Origin: Ancylothrix sp. D3o
GTDB lineage: Bacteria > Cyanobacteriota > Cyanobacteriia > Cyanobacteriales > Oscillatoriaceae
Assembly: GCF_025370775.1 (NCBI RefSeq)
Contig: NZ_JAMXEX010000001.1
Location: 62,001 to 126,000 of the forward strand
Direction: 5' to 3'
Length of the DNA: 64,000 bases
The notes under the pieces were generated by a model. It searched no databases, was not told the DNA's origin, and was given only the letters and a program-made list of their open reading frames with translations. Positions 26,673-36,500 of this stretch are shown here, in pieces (the first letter of the stretch is position 1; every line of letters starts with the position of its first letter). Both the position numbers and the translations under genes were made by a program.

Positions 26673-27176
26673 ATGCCTGGAGCAGAATTTCCCGAAATCC
26701 TTACAAGGGCGAAGTTTTATTTGGAGTTACGGCTGGATGGCAGTAATGATGCGGTGGATGGGTTTTTTATGGAATGCACCGGCTTTAAATCTACTCAGGA
26801 AGTAATCGAAGTTTGCGAGGTGACTCCTCAAAAATGGGGCAAAAATGGCAAAAGTCGGGGTCGAATTGTTACTACAAAAATGCCTGGTAATATTAGTTAT
26901 ACGAATTTTACTTTGCGTCGAGGTTTGACGCTTTCTATGGTGATGTGGGACTGGTTACAGGCGGTGCGTGATGGCAATTGGGCTAAACAACGGCGTAATG
27001 GTTCTTTGGTGATTTATAATCAAGCTGCTGAAGAACAGTTTAGATTTGAGTTTAAGGGTGCTTGGCCTACTAGCTACACGATTTCTGATGTGAATGTGGG
27101 AGAAAGTCAAATAGAAATTGAAGAGATGGAAGTGACTGTGGAAGAGTTAAAACGAATTAAGCCTATATCTGTATGA
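26673..27176 (+). CDS. Tail tube protein 3 (Afp5-like)
   Basis: 167 residues of the tube family with ECTGFKSTQEVIEVCEVTP and TLRRGLTLSMVMWDWLQAV, the subtype found next to the baseplate. ATG 26673 follows GGAAGG at a good distance; upstream in-frame codons (from 26601) lack a ribosome site and would add an unusual hydrophobic leader. The stop overlaps the next start (ATGA at 27173), so translation is coupled. With the minus-strand tube gene at 7408-7986 the locus has four tube proteins. Confidence 0.9.
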   Translation: MPGAEFPEILTRAKFYLELRLDGSNDAVDGFFMECTGFKSTQEVIEVCEVTPQKWGKNGKSRGRIVTTKMPGNISYTNFTLRRGLTLSMVMWDWLQAVRDGNWAKQRRNGSLVIYNQAAEEQFRFEFKGAWPTSYTISDVNVGESQIEIEEMEVTVEELKRIKPISV

Positions 27177-27514
27177 TTCAAACTGAATTTGAGTTTACTT
27201 TGCCGAAGGGGTATTTGGATGGGGATGGTAATGTTCATCGCAAGGGTGTGATGCGTTTGGCAAGAGCAATTGATGAAATTGTGCCGATGCGTGACCCGCG
27301 TGTGAAGTCTAATCCTGCTTATGCGACGGTGATTATTTTATCACGGGTGATTGTTCGTTTGGGAGTTTTAGAACAGGTGAATCCGTCGGTGATTGAAAAT
27401 CTTTTTGCCTGTGATTTAAATTATTTGCAAAAGTTTTACCGGCAAATTAATGAACTGGAAACAGAAAGCAATTTGCCACAGACTGAAAGTGTTTCAAGGC
27501 CGGTGGATGGTTAA
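27173..27514 (+). CDS. Tail assembly protein, N-terminal type
   Basis: 113 residues related to phage/eCIS tail-assembly proteins: EFEFTLPKGYLDGDGNVHRKG, VMRLARAIDEI and PAYATVIILSRVIVRLG. It overlaps the upstream tube gene by four bases. The next gene starts with the same module, so these are tandem paralogues. The C-terminus is a short polar tail here, whereas the neighbour carries an extra domain. Likely an assembly factor for tube or sheath; exact role not known. Confidence 0.78.
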   Translation: MIQTEFEFTLPKGYLDGDGNVHRKGVMRLARAIDEIVPMRDPRVKSNPAYATVIILSRVIVRLGVLEQVNPSVIENLFACDLNYLQKFYRQINELETESNLPQTESVSRPVDG

Positions 27515-27535
27515 GCTGTAAAATTATTTGAATTT

Positions 27536-27997
27536 ATGATGGAGCGCACCGAGTTTGAATTTACTTTGCCGAAGGGTTTGGTTGGTATGGGGGGCGATAT
27601 TCACCGGCAGGGGATGATGCGTTTGACTACGGCTGAGGATGAAATATTTGTTCAAAAAGACCACCGTGTTCGAGAAAATTCTGCTTATGGGGCTTTGGTG
27701 CTTTTGTCTAGGGTAATTACAAATTTTGGCAGCGTATCGGTGGTTACTCCAGAGGTTTTGGAGCAGCTTTTTTTAATTGATTTGATTTATTTGCGGGATT
27801 TTTTTAATGGCCTTAATCGGCTTGGAAATCAGGAAAATTTGGGTGGATTTACGGGCTATGCTTTGGAGGATTTATATCAAGAAGTTGCTTTAATTGCTTT
27901 TTATTTTCACTGGTCTTTAGGGGATATTTTATGTTTGGAACACGCAGAGCGCCGGCGTTGGGTGGCTCACATTCGTAAGTTGGCGGCTGTTAAGTGA
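27536..27997 (+). CDS. Tail assembly protein with DUF6760-like C-terminus
   Basis: 153 residues. The N-terminal 95 residues repeat the module of the previous gene (TEFEFTLPKGLVGMGGDIHR). The C-terminal part, LYQEVALIAFYFHWSLGDIL followed by LEHAERRRWV, matches the small DUF6760-type protein usually encoded separately in eCIS loci, so this is a fusion. It ends the plus-strand eCIS operon; what follows is a gene-free region with a pseudogene fragment. Two adjacent start codons (27536 and 27539) are possible. Confidence 0.8.
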   Translation: MMERTEFEFTLPKGLVGMGGDIHRQGMMRLTTAEDEIFVQKDHRVRENSAYGALVLLSRVITNFGSVSVVTPEVLEQLFLIDLIYLRDFFNGLNRLGNQENLGGFTGYALEDLYQEVALIAFYFHWSLGDILCLEHAERRRWVAHIRKLAAVK

Positions 27998-28619
27998 TGC
28001 CGGTGTTGAGGAGCAAAGCCGGTAAGAGCAATCTTGATGGGTTAAAACAAATTGTTAAAAAGCAGAAGTGTTGAATGTTAAGAAAAAGGTGAAATAAATT
28101 GCCCAAAATATGGTAAACTTGGGGCGAATAATTAAAACAAATGATTGATGCAGAACGTCTGTACTCCGGGTAATGGATAGGGGATTTGCCGGGCTGAATT
28201 TTATATAAGAATTAGTTGAAAAAGACAAATATTTTGTCCCGCGAATTTAAAATAATTGTAAAGTCGAATTTGACGAAGAAACTGGAGCGCGTAAAAATTG
28301 GGTCATCTTCCGAAGCGACCTATTATAGGGTTGTGAATTTTTGGGATGTAGAAAATCGGGCCGGAATTTCGCTTAGTTACTAATTTACCTAGAGCTTGAT
28401 GTTTTTTAATCCAAGCTAGTTTGGAGAGCGCAAATAAACGGACAGCCATCCGCACCCGACCATCGGGAGGCTATACCCCTAAATGGATGTTTTTAATATC
28501 TTTTCTATCAACTTCGATGACTAAATCACTTTCTCCTAAAAAATAAGTTTTGTAACGTTTTCCCCTTTAAAGAGCATAGCTATGACATAAGTGAAGAGAA
28601 CAAATGCAAACAACATTTT
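27998..28619. other. Gap between the two contractile systems
   Basis: These 622 bases separate the eCIS operon from the second tail cluster. Apart from a degraded COG1451-like fragment (minus strand, 28381-28536), no coding sequence is supported. The promoter for the 20-kb second cluster should lie near its right end; none was assigned with confidence. Confidence 0.55.
28381..28536 (-). pseudogene. Fragment of a COG1451/DUF45 (YgjP-like) metallopeptidase gene
   Basis: On the minus strand one frame reads ESDLVIEVDRKDIKNIHLGV, a stop codon (TAG), then PPDGRVRMAVRLFALSKLAW and IKKHQALGKL. This is the N-terminal signature of the YgjP-like metallopeptidase family, in which the stop stands where Tyr is usual and about ten residues between RVRMA and VRLF are missing. 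The zinc-binding C-terminal part is absent. It is a decayed remnant, suggesting that the second cluster or neighbouring DNA was inserted or rearranged here. Family assignment rests on recall of the motif. Confidence 0.5.
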
Positions 28620-29699
28620 ATGGCTCAAACAATGATTTTACCCGGCACTTATGTTGAAGTGCGGGCCGAAGGTTTAATTGCGCCTAGTGGAGTCGCTACA
28701 GGGAATATTGGCATTGTTGGTACTGCCAATAAGGGTGCGGAGAATCAAGTTCAATTGTTGAGTAGTTTGGCAGAAGCTAAAGAAATCTTTGGCGAAAGCG
28801 ATGAATGGCAAGGAGGAGATAAAGGCGAGCTAACTTTGGTTCGCGCTTTGGAATTAATTTATAAAAATGGAGGACAGACAGTTTATGCTGTGAGAGCTTC
28901 GGATGCAACTGTTAAAGCCTATGAAAATGCTTTAGCACTCTTAGAAAACAAAATTGTCAATATTGTTGTATTGGCGGGACAAGATGCGAATCAAGCGGGC
29001 ATGGTGGGTGCGCTTACAGGACATTTGAAAACTACCGCAGGTATTAAGCGCGAAAGAATTGGGATTATTGGTAGCGGATTGAAAGCCGGCAAAGATGATT
29101 TGGCTCAAATTAGCGGTCACAATCTCAGCGATGATGAAGGCCGGTTAATTTTTACTGCACCGGGAATTTTGGTAACATCTGGAGGCAAACAAAATCAATT
29201 GCCTGGGGCTTATTTAGCGGCGGCTGTTGCGGGTTTAATTGCGTCTTTTAACGTCCAAGCTAGTCCCACAAATAAAACTTTGAGCATTGAAGGAATCACC
29301 ACTGAATTTAACAATGCTCAACTGCAAGAACTGGTACAAAAAAAAGTCTTGACGGTAGAAGCTCGCAATGGATATCGCATAGTTAAAGGCGTTACCACAG
29401 CGGATAGCCCTTGGAATCAAATCACTACCCGTCGCATTGTTGATTATGCCATTTATGGAGTGCGATCTTCTTGCGATCCTTATATTGGTAAATTGAATAA
29501 TGAGCGAGTACGAGGCGCAATGAAAGCTACCTTAGATGGCTTTTTAACTGGTATGGTAGAAAGCGAAGCTCTCGTCAGTTATCAGCTAGAAGTTACGGCA
29601 ACTCGCCGACAAGAAATTTCTGGGGAAGTGGCTGTTAGAATGATTCTGCAACCGACGTTTAGTATTGATTTCATTCAAGTGACGATGTATTTGGGCTAA
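28620..29699 (+). CDS. Tail sheath protein of second contractile system
   Basis: 359 residues, a compact tail sheath: ILPGTYVEVRAEGLIAPSGV at the start, IGIVGTANKGAENQVQLLSS, then the subtilisin-like sheath core and a C-terminal domain with ITTRRIVDYAIYGVRSSCDP. It is about 210 residues shorter than the eCIS sheath at 23688 and belongs to a different, phage-like sheath branch. It is first of an about 20-kb co-oriented run of tail genes. No strong ribosome site is seen just before ATG 28620. Confidence 0.92.
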   Translation: MAQTMILPGTYVEVRAEGLIAPSGVATGNIGIVGTANKGAENQVQLLSSLAEAKEIFGESDEWQGGDKGELTLVRALELIYKNGGQTVYAVRASDATVKAYENALALLENKIVNIVVLAGQDANQAGMVGALTGHLKTTAGIKRERIGIIGSGLKAGKDDLAQISGHNLSDDEGRLIFTAPGILVTSGGKQNQLPGAYLAAAVAGLIASFNVQASPTNKTLSIEGITTEFNNAQLQELVQKKVLTVEARNGYRIVKGVTTADSPWNQITTRRIVDYAIYGVRSSCDPYIGKLNNERVRGAMKATLDGFLTGMVESEALVSYQLEVTATRRQEISGEVAVRMILQPTFSIDFIQVTMYLG

Positions 29700-29766
29700 A
29701 AATCCATCCATCACCTAAACCGCCCGTTGAAGAAGTTTTTGCCCAGATTTTATTAAGGACAAAATC

Positions 29767-30273
29767 ATGCCTAATGTGAATGTTTTTCGAGGCTCTGATG
29801 CTTCGCTGGTTTTAGCTGTAGATAATGCAGAATCTGAAGAAGGAAAATTAGCAGAAGCTTTGATCGGTGAATACGAATTTTCTAGCGTTGTGGGACGTTT
29901 ACAAAATGTTCAGGTTAAAGTAGAAAACGAATTACGTCCCTATCACGAATTAGGAAAACGCTTCGCTACAGAATTACGTCCGGGTAATATTAATGTTTCC
30001 GGTTTTATTGAACGGGCACACATTAATGGCGCTTTGTTGAAGTTGTTATTAGGCGATGGTGCCACAAGTCCGCCGCCTACCGGCTCGATTCCTCAGCCTT
30101 CTTTTAATATTGTGATCTCGCTGAAAAATCCAGCTTTACCAGATAATAGCAGTACGCTAACTGTTTTTGGGGTGAAGTTTGAAACTTGGAGTTTTGCGTT
30201 ACCTGAAGATGATTTTGTTATGGAAGGAGTGACGTTTAAAGCGTTACGCATTAGTTCTGAAGAAACGGGCTGA
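29767..30273 (+). CDS. Tail tube protein of second contractile system
   Basis: 168 residues in the tube position directly after the sheath gene. Beta-rich, with ELRPYHELGKRFATELRPGN and FVMEGVTFKALRISSEETG at the C-terminus, resembling phage myovirus tube proteins rather than the eCIS gp19-like proteins. TAAGGACAAAATC precedes ATG 29767. Only one tube gene is present in this cluster. Confidence 0.82.
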   Translation: MPNVNVFRGSDASLVLAVDNAESEEGKLAEALIGEYEFSSVVGRLQNVQVKVENELRPYHELGKRFATELRPGNINVSGFIERAHINGALLKLLLGDGATSPPPTGSIPQPSFNIVISLKNPALPDNSSTLTVFGVKFETWSFALPEDDFVMEGVTFKALRISSEETG

Positions 30274-30323
30274 TAATTTGTTAGCTTGTTCGAGTTGAAA
30301 TTGTTTTATCCCCTTATCTGCAA

Positions 30324-30650
30324 ATGGAATTTGTAACGCCGGAAGAACTGCTTGGTGGTTCAGAAATAATCTTTGATGTAGCGATTCCCACTGATGTATT
30401 GGGAGCGAATGCAAAACGGGAATTAGTCGTGCAATTACGTCCGCTGACTATTGGTACCTTTGGATTGATTATGAAAGCCGGTAAAAGCGATCCGGCGCTG
30501 ATTCCTTTGCTGATGATTAAAGAATCGTTGGTGCATCCTAGTCTCTCGTTAGAACAAGTTAAAAGCATGAATCTAGGATTGGTTAATTTTTTAATCGCTC
30601 AGATTCGGCAAATTAGCGGACTAACAGAAAAAAAAATGAGTTCGAGTTAA
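30324..30650 (+). CDS. Tail assembly chaperone, short product
   Basis: 108 residues in the tail-chaperone position after the tube gene: VTPEELLGGSEIIFDVAIPT at the start and a helical C-terminal part. The end, LTEKKMSSS, is read through nine consecutive A bases (30628-30636) and stops at 30648-30650. A -1 slip on the A run opens an extension to 30781 (next entry), the pattern of gpG/gpGT-type and P2 E/E' tail chaperones. The short product is expected to be the major form. Confidence 0.85.
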   Translation: MEFVTPEELLGGSEIIFDVAIPTDVLGANAKRELVVQLRPLTIGTFGLIMKAGKSDPALIPLLMIKESLVHPSLSLEQVKSMNLGLVNFLIAQIRQISGLTEKKMSSS

Positions 30651-30781
30651 GTGATTCGCCTCTGGTTTTGGCGAGTTATCGGTTGGCGCGTGCTTTTGGT
30701 TGGACTCCTCAAGAAGTGCGCTCAATGACTATGGCGCAGGTGTCGATGTATCTACAATTGTTAGACGAGGAAAGTGGTTAA
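30635..30781 (+). CDS. Frameshift extension of the tail assembly chaperone
   Basis: Reading in the -1 frame from the A9 run gives 48 residues: NEFELSDSPLVLASYRLARA, FGWTPQEVRSMTMAQVSMYL and QLLDEESG. The fused protein would have about 152 residues. This extension has the composition of the downstream half of tail-chaperone pairs and has no start codon of its own at the right place, so it must be made by ribosomal frameshifting. The slippery stretch GAAAAAAAAATG suits -1 slippage. Confidence 0.82.
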   Translation, partial: NEFELSDSPLVLASYRLARAFGWTPQEVRSMTMAQVSMYLQLLDEESG

Positions 30782-30807
30782 GGCATCGCAAAGTAAGGAA
30801 GGAAAAG

Positions 30808-32586
30808 ATGGCCGGTGAAAGTTTACTAGACCTTGGTATTCTTCTGAACAATGAGTTTCAAGCTTTATTGGGAAACTCTACAAACGGATGGTTAGCTGAG
30901 GATGTTTTCCGAAGTGAAGATTGGCAGGAAATTGCGCTTTTATGCCAAGAAGTTTATCAAGTTGAGCAAGCTATCAATGAGTTGGAAGCTTGGAAAAATT
31001 TGCTAACTACAGGGTTTATTCCGTCTGATTTGGCGAGTGCTAATAATAGCAATCAAGGTAAGGAAAGTGCATCAAATGAGCCGGCTAAAATTCATCCTTA
31101 CTTAGAAACTTTGAAAAGATACCAGTCTTTTGTTAATTCTGCGATGCCAATTCCTCTCGGTAATGGCAAATCAAGTGAGCAAAAATTGCCTACTCATTCA
31201 AATTTACAAGCTTTAGAGAGAGCCGATTTTTTAGTGAATTCTGAGAGACGAATCTCTGATGCCGGTGAATCTAGTTATCAAGAATTGCCCACGAATTCTG
31301 ATTTGCCATTTTTACCGAATGTTGACAAAAAACCTCAGACCCCAACTTCGCCACAACCTCTTTCTAACTCTCCCCGACAAGGAGAAAGGCACAGAATAAA
31401 TACTTTTTCTCAAGGGGAAGAAACAGCGAAGTTATCATCTTCTTTGCGAGGGGAAGAGAGGGAAATAACTGTTTTTTCTGAAGGGGAAGAAACCGAGAAT
31501 TTTACCTCTTCTCTAAGCCGGCAAGAAAGTAGGGAGAAAAGGTTAAATCAGTTTTCTGCTCAAACTGAAAATAACTCAGAAAATCCGGCAGAAGAATCTC
31601 AAGTTGCTGATGTTTTCTCAAAAGATGAGGACAAAGGAATTTTCTGGGAAGAAGCCGGCTTTTTTAAGGTAAATACGAGAGTCGATCCTCCTTTAATGCC
31701 GGTGAAAAAGTCGGTTAGAAAACCGATTTCTAAAGTTGAAGAAGCCGGCTTTTTAAAGGAAATAGCGGTGCAAAACCCGGTTTGGGAATCGATTCCTAAA
31801 GAGGAAGAAACCGGCTTTTTAGAGGAAATAGCGGTGCAAAACCCGGTTTGGGAATCGATTACTAAAGATGAAGAAACAGGCTTTTTAAAGGAAATAGCGC
31901 TGCAAAACCCGGTTTCTGAACTGAGCGAAATACATCCACAAATACATTCACAAAATTTGCCAAATGTCAACCGGCCAATTTTAAGCTGGCAGGAAAATAG
32001 GCAGCAAAAATTAAATCAGTTTTCTGCTCAAACTGAGAATAACCCAGACAAACCGGCAGAAGAATATCAAGTTACTGATGTTTTTTCAGAGGATGAATTT
32101 GTCGAGGAAACACAGCCACAAAATTCGTCGAATATCAACCGGCCTTTTTTGCCGGCTCTACAAACCTCGCCAAATCCTAGTTATTCAGCGCCTAATTCTC
32201 AGGGAATTAAAGGCTTAAGAGATTTGTCAGCATTTTTGGCATCGCAGCCGAATAGAGAACATATAATCGAATCAGAAGAGCTAAGCAATTATGATTCGGA
32301 AATCACTGTTTTTGCTGAAACTGATTTAGCAGATTCCAGGGAAAAATCTAAAAAGAAAGTTAATTATTTTTCGGAAGAAGTAAAAGATGCTATCTTTTTA
32401 GAAGAAACCGAAGAAATAGAGTTTGAAACCCAACCAGAAATAGTATATGAACGAAGAGATAAAAGCAATATAATAGAACCAGCGGCCATGACGAACTTTC
32501 AGACTCCAGAAATAGATAGGGAGATGATTGTAGAATTGTTTACTGAAGAAATTAACCGAGAATATCGCCGCTTTTATGGAGAGTAA
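30808..32586 (+). CDS. Large disordered repeat protein of second cluster
   Basis: 592 residues. The N-terminal 90 residues are helical (LLDLGILLNNEFQALLGN); then comes a long disordered Ser/Glu/Asn/Pro-rich region with internal repeats such as ETGFLKEIAVQNPVWES three times (DNA about 31740-31920) and NQFSAQTENN twice. The segment LSNSPRQGERH comes from a dispersed palindromic element read in frame. The ordered C-terminus, IDREMIVELFTEEINREYRR, is a charged helix comparable in position to that of the eCIS protein at 6422-7240. ATG 30808 is preceded by AAGGAAGG; upstream codons overlap the chaperone extension. It may be a scaffold or connector, as inferred from position only. Confidence 0.7.
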   Translation: MAGESLLDLGILLNNEFQALLGNSTNGWLAEDVFRSEDWQEIALLCQEVYQVEQAINELEAWKNLLTTGFIPSDLASANNSNQGKESASNEPAKIHPYLETLKRYQSFVNSAMPIPLGNGKSSEQKLPTHSNLQALERADFLVNSERRISDAGESSYQELPTNSDLPFLPNVDKKPQTPTSPQPLSNSPRQGERHRINTFSQGEETAKLSSSLRGEEREITVFSEGEETENFTSSLSRQESREKRLNQFSAQTENNSENPAEESQVADVFSKDEDKGIFWEEAGFFKVNTRVDPPLMPVKKSVRKPISKVEEAGFLKEIAVQNPVWESIPKEEETGFLEEIAVQNPVWESITKDEETGFLKEIALQNPVSELSEIHPQIHSQNLPNVNRPILSWQENRQQKLNQFSAQTENNPDKPAEEYQVTDVFSEDEFVEETQPQNSSNINRPFLPALQTSPNPSYSAPNSQGIKGLRDLSAFLASQPNREHIIESEELSNYDSEITVFAETDLADSREKSKKKVNYFSEEVKDAIFLEETEEIEFETQPEIVYERRDKSNIIEPAAMTNFQTPEIDREMIVELFTEEINREYRRFYGE

Positions 32587-32588
32587 TT

Positions 32589-33452
32589 ATGGCAATTAAA
32601 CTAGGAAAAATAGAGCTACATCGAGTTCATAAAATTGTCACTTACGAACAAGCAGACTGGGTGGCACATCGAATTCCTGGTAAAGTGGGAAATCTTGTTC
32701 AAGATTTGGGACGGGATTCGGTGTTATTGGAAATTAGCGGCATTTTTTACGGACAAAAAGCCGGTGACGATTTAGAATTTTTGCGAAAAGTTCATAAACA
32801 AAGAAAAGCTGTTGACTTTGTAGCAGAAATAGTTGGGGAAGCGTATTTTAGCCAAGTTGTAATAGAAAAAATTGAAGTTTGGCAAGTGGCGCGATCTCCC
32901 AATGAATTTAGTTATAGGCTGATTGTTGCGGAGTATGTTGAGCCACCTAAATCTAGTCCACCGCCGCAAAATGCTAATGCAGCAAAAAGTTCTAAACCAA
33001 AAGCTGGTTCTAAACTAAAAGGTGGTTCTAAGTTAAAAGGTGGTTCTGCCGGTGGTTCTAGGTTAGGAGGTTCTAATTTAGCCGGTGGTTCTAATTTAGC
33101 CGGTGGTTCTAATTTAGCCGGTGGTTCTAATGCACGAGGAATTTCTAATTTAGTAGGAGCTTCTAATTTAATAGTAGGTTCTGATTTAGTAGGAGTTGCT
33201 GATTTAGGAGAAGTTGCTGATTTAGGAGGAGTTTCTGATTTAGCACCGCTTTCTAAGTTAGATGAAAAAATTAAACTTGATGCGGCTAGAATCATGGATA
33301 TTGCTAGGTTGTCAGATGCTTTGCAGATGGGAAATGTCCCCGAAATTACTGACCCTATCGAACCTTTAAAAACTGCTTTAGAGCCGGTGAAAGAAGCCAC
33401 TCAAGGTTTTGAAAAAGCAACGGCAGGATTGAAAGCACTTTTTAAAATTTAG
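32589..33452 (+). CDS. DNA-circulation N-domain-like baseplate protein
   Basis: 287 residues. The N-terminal 120 residues resemble the DNA circularisation N-terminal domain of Mu-like phages: VLLEISGIFYGQKAGDDLEF, VDFVAEIVGEAYFSQVVIEK and FSYRLIVAEYVEP. This is followed by a Gly/Ser-rich stretch built from six-residue units (GGSNLA repeated) and a helical C-terminus with KLDAARIMDIARLSDALQMG. The repeated part is encoded by nearly identical 18-bp units at about 33070-33123. Starts two bases after the previous stop. Such proteins act near the hub or tape-measure end. Confidence 0.8.
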   Translation: MAIKLGKIELHRVHKIVTYEQADWVAHRIPGKVGNLVQDLGRDSVLLEISGIFYGQKAGDDLEFLRKVHKQRKAVDFVAEIVGEAYFSQVVIEKIEVWQVARSPNEFSYRLIVAEYVEPPKSSPPPQNANAAKSSKPKAGSKLKGGSKLKGGSAGGSRLGGSNLAGGSNLAGGSNLAGGSNARGISNLVGASNLIVGSDLVGVADLGEVADLGGVSDLAPLSKLDEKIKLDAARIMDIARLSDALQMGNVPEITDPIEPLKTALEPVKEATQGFEKATAGLKALFKI

Positions 33453-33513
33453 TTGTGAAAATTGATCAAAGATTTGGCATTACCTATTAAACTTTGACGG
33501 AGGAATAAAACAA

Positions 33514-36500
33514 ATGGCACTCTCCCTGTTAGAAAATTTAGACTCACTCAACCCTCAAGTTGCATTATCAGATTTCACAACTCAACTTAGTCAGCCTGAA
33601 ACAATCTTCAGCAAAGTTAAACCACAACTTCCAAATTTTGCCGAATTCAAAGACAAGTTAAATTTGCCGAACTTAGATTTAAGCGATATTCAAAACAAAA
33701 TTTTATCAGTTCCTTTATCTCCCAATGAATTGCGAACAGAATTAACTGTCAAATTCAATAGCCTGACAACGATGAATCTGGAAAGTTTGTCAGCAGCAAT
33801 TCCCCTTCCTAGTGCTGAGACTTTTAAAAACGTGGATTTGATAGGTGAAGTTAAATCAACGATGGAGAGTTTGACTCAAGATTTGAGCTTTAACTTAGAC
33901 ATGGGTGATTTACCACCAGTTGTTAGCTCGATGTTTGGCGAGTTTAATGAAGTTTTAAATAGGGTAGAAATGTTGCCAACGCGAACATTTAACGCCTTAT
34001 TAAAGATTTTTGAAAACTTACTGGAAAAACTATCTAATCCTGATGAATTACTCAGTCAATTGGGTTCGGCTAGTTTAAGCAGCATTTTTAACCAACAAAT
34101 TATCGCCTTAACCGAAAAACTTCCCTCGCAAGCGATTAAAAGTCTGGAAACAAATATTAATCAGCGGCGTGAGTATTTAGCTGAATATCAAGCGATTCTC
34201 AACGAGTTAGCAGATCCAAGCAACCTTGACGAATCGACGATGAAAGAGTTGCGGCAAAAACTTCGGCAATTTTCTGTAAAAATAGAAAAAAACGAAGAGA
34301 AAATTCAAACAGCAATTACCAATTTAAACACTTTCACCATCGAAAGTTTCACTACAGCGATCAATCAACTTTCGCAAGTAGCAGCAACCGAGCAAAATAC
34401 ACTGCCATTACTGCCATTATTTGAGCAAATTCAAACTTATCTTGACACTATCAATGACAAAGTTGCAGATATTACAGCTAAACTGCGACAATTTACCCAA
34501 CAAATTCCTCAACTCATTGATACTGCTATTAGTAAGGCTGAGGAATTGGCGACACAAGCAACAACAGCAATTACTCAAACAATTGATACAGGAAAGCAAG
34601 TTTTAAATCAAGTCAAAGATTTTTTGTCTGATGCCATTCGACAAATTAAAGAATTCATTGATCAAGTTTGCGCGGAAGCAATAAATTTGATTAAACCAGT
34701 CAAGCAGGTTTGCAATCAAGCCTCAACATTTCTTGTCCAGAATATTGATACAATTGCTGGACAAATTCAAACCACAACCGAACAACTCAGAAGCGCTATC
34801 GGCGAAGTTAACGGCAAAATTGAAACGCATTTAAACCGGGAAGCTTTAGAGTTTAAAATTAATCAATTACTCGATAAAGTCAGCCAAGTTTTAGACTCTC
34901 CGCAGGTTAATCAGGTTCTCCAAGAAGCAGAAGACGGGTTAAAAATAATGACGGATAGCTTGGAGAAAGTATCACTAAAACCGGCTTTTAAAGCGGTGTT
35001 AGATAAAACCAGCGATGTAGAAAAAAAATTGCGAAAAGTTGATGTCAGCAAATTTAGTGCCCCCGCAAGAGGCGCGCTGAAAGTGGGAACGCTGGTTATT
35101 AAACAAGTAGATATCAGGGGAATTGTGAATCCAGAATTGAAAGAAGCTTTTGCAGAAATTCTGGAACCAATAGAAAATGTAGTGGTTTTAATTGAAGGGG
35201 AAGCAAACAAAATCACAGACAAAATAGAGGCGTTTCAACCAGGAACCTTAATTGAACAATTTGTTCAGCCGTATTTGGATATAGCGGTAGAAAAAATCAA
35301 TGAATACAAACCTTCAATTTTGCTGCAACCTGTGAAAGACTTCTATCATCAAATGCTGGAAAAAATGGATGCAATCAATCCCCAGCATTTAATTGATAAG
35401 TTAGAAGAACTTTATCAAAAATTGGTGAAAGTCATTGAATCTTTGTCTCCCACTATCATTACAGATTTCCTGAACAAGCAATTGCAAACGGTGACGCAAA
35501 CCTTGGATAACATCCCCGTTGAAGCTTTGGTGCAAAAAGTAACTGAGGGATTAAATCAAGTAGATAAATTGATGGATACTGTGGGTTTGGCAGATGTGCT
35601 GCAAACTGATTTGTGGCTAACTTTAGAAAAGATTTTGAGCTTTAGTTTCACCGGCACCATCAAGAAAATTGAAGCACTGCGAGATCGCGTAATCCAAAAA
35701 ATCAATCCCATTACCAAACAGCAGTTAAACACCACCCTCAAACAATTGGAAGAAGCGATTATTGATTATGTAGAAACTCAGAGACAAGCCAATATAGGTT
35801 TCGATTTGAGCAGTTTGCAAGCTGCGGAAAGCGAATATGCTCCTGTGATGGCAGAAACGCAAACACAATGGGAAGAAAAGAAAGCGCTTTTAGCTCAATA
35901 TAATCCATCCCCAGAATTGCGGGTTTATTATCAAGATTTGGTTGAGCGCTTACAAAAAATTTATGACAAACTCAACGCCACCAAACCAAATCAAATTAAT
36001 CAACAAGTCGAACAATTGCTCAGAGACAATCTGGATCGTCTCAAACCAAATAAACCCGAACGCAGAAAACTCAATGAAAATTTTAATAGCCAGCAAATTC
36101 TCGACAATTTCAAACATATCTTGCCGGAGGAATTAAATCGACAACTGATTACTCCTCTCACAAACCTGCTGACTTCTTTGGATAAGTTAATTTCCCAACC
36201 TCGTGCTGTGCTTGGTGACATCAAATTGACAATTCAAAAAGTTGATGAAGCGCCAAGAAAATTAGCGGAAGTTTTAAGAAATCTGGCAACGAATTTAGGT
36301 AATCAAATCCGCGATTCAATTAATGCTGTTAAAACTACCGTTAGCAGCTTAGTGGGAGAAGTGGTGACGGCATTGGAAGACACTTATAACAATGTTGTTA
36401 ACACAGTAAAAACCCTTAGTCCGCACCGAATTTTAAACCGTTTTGAAGAAAGCGATTTTCTCAATTTTGATAATTTCTTGCAAAAATTGGCGCAATCTCA

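Noticed and set aside
33060-33130. Short tandem repeats that might suggest a CRISPR array
   Set aside because: The units are 18 bp, in frame, without spacers, and encode GGSNLA repeats of a baseplate protein.
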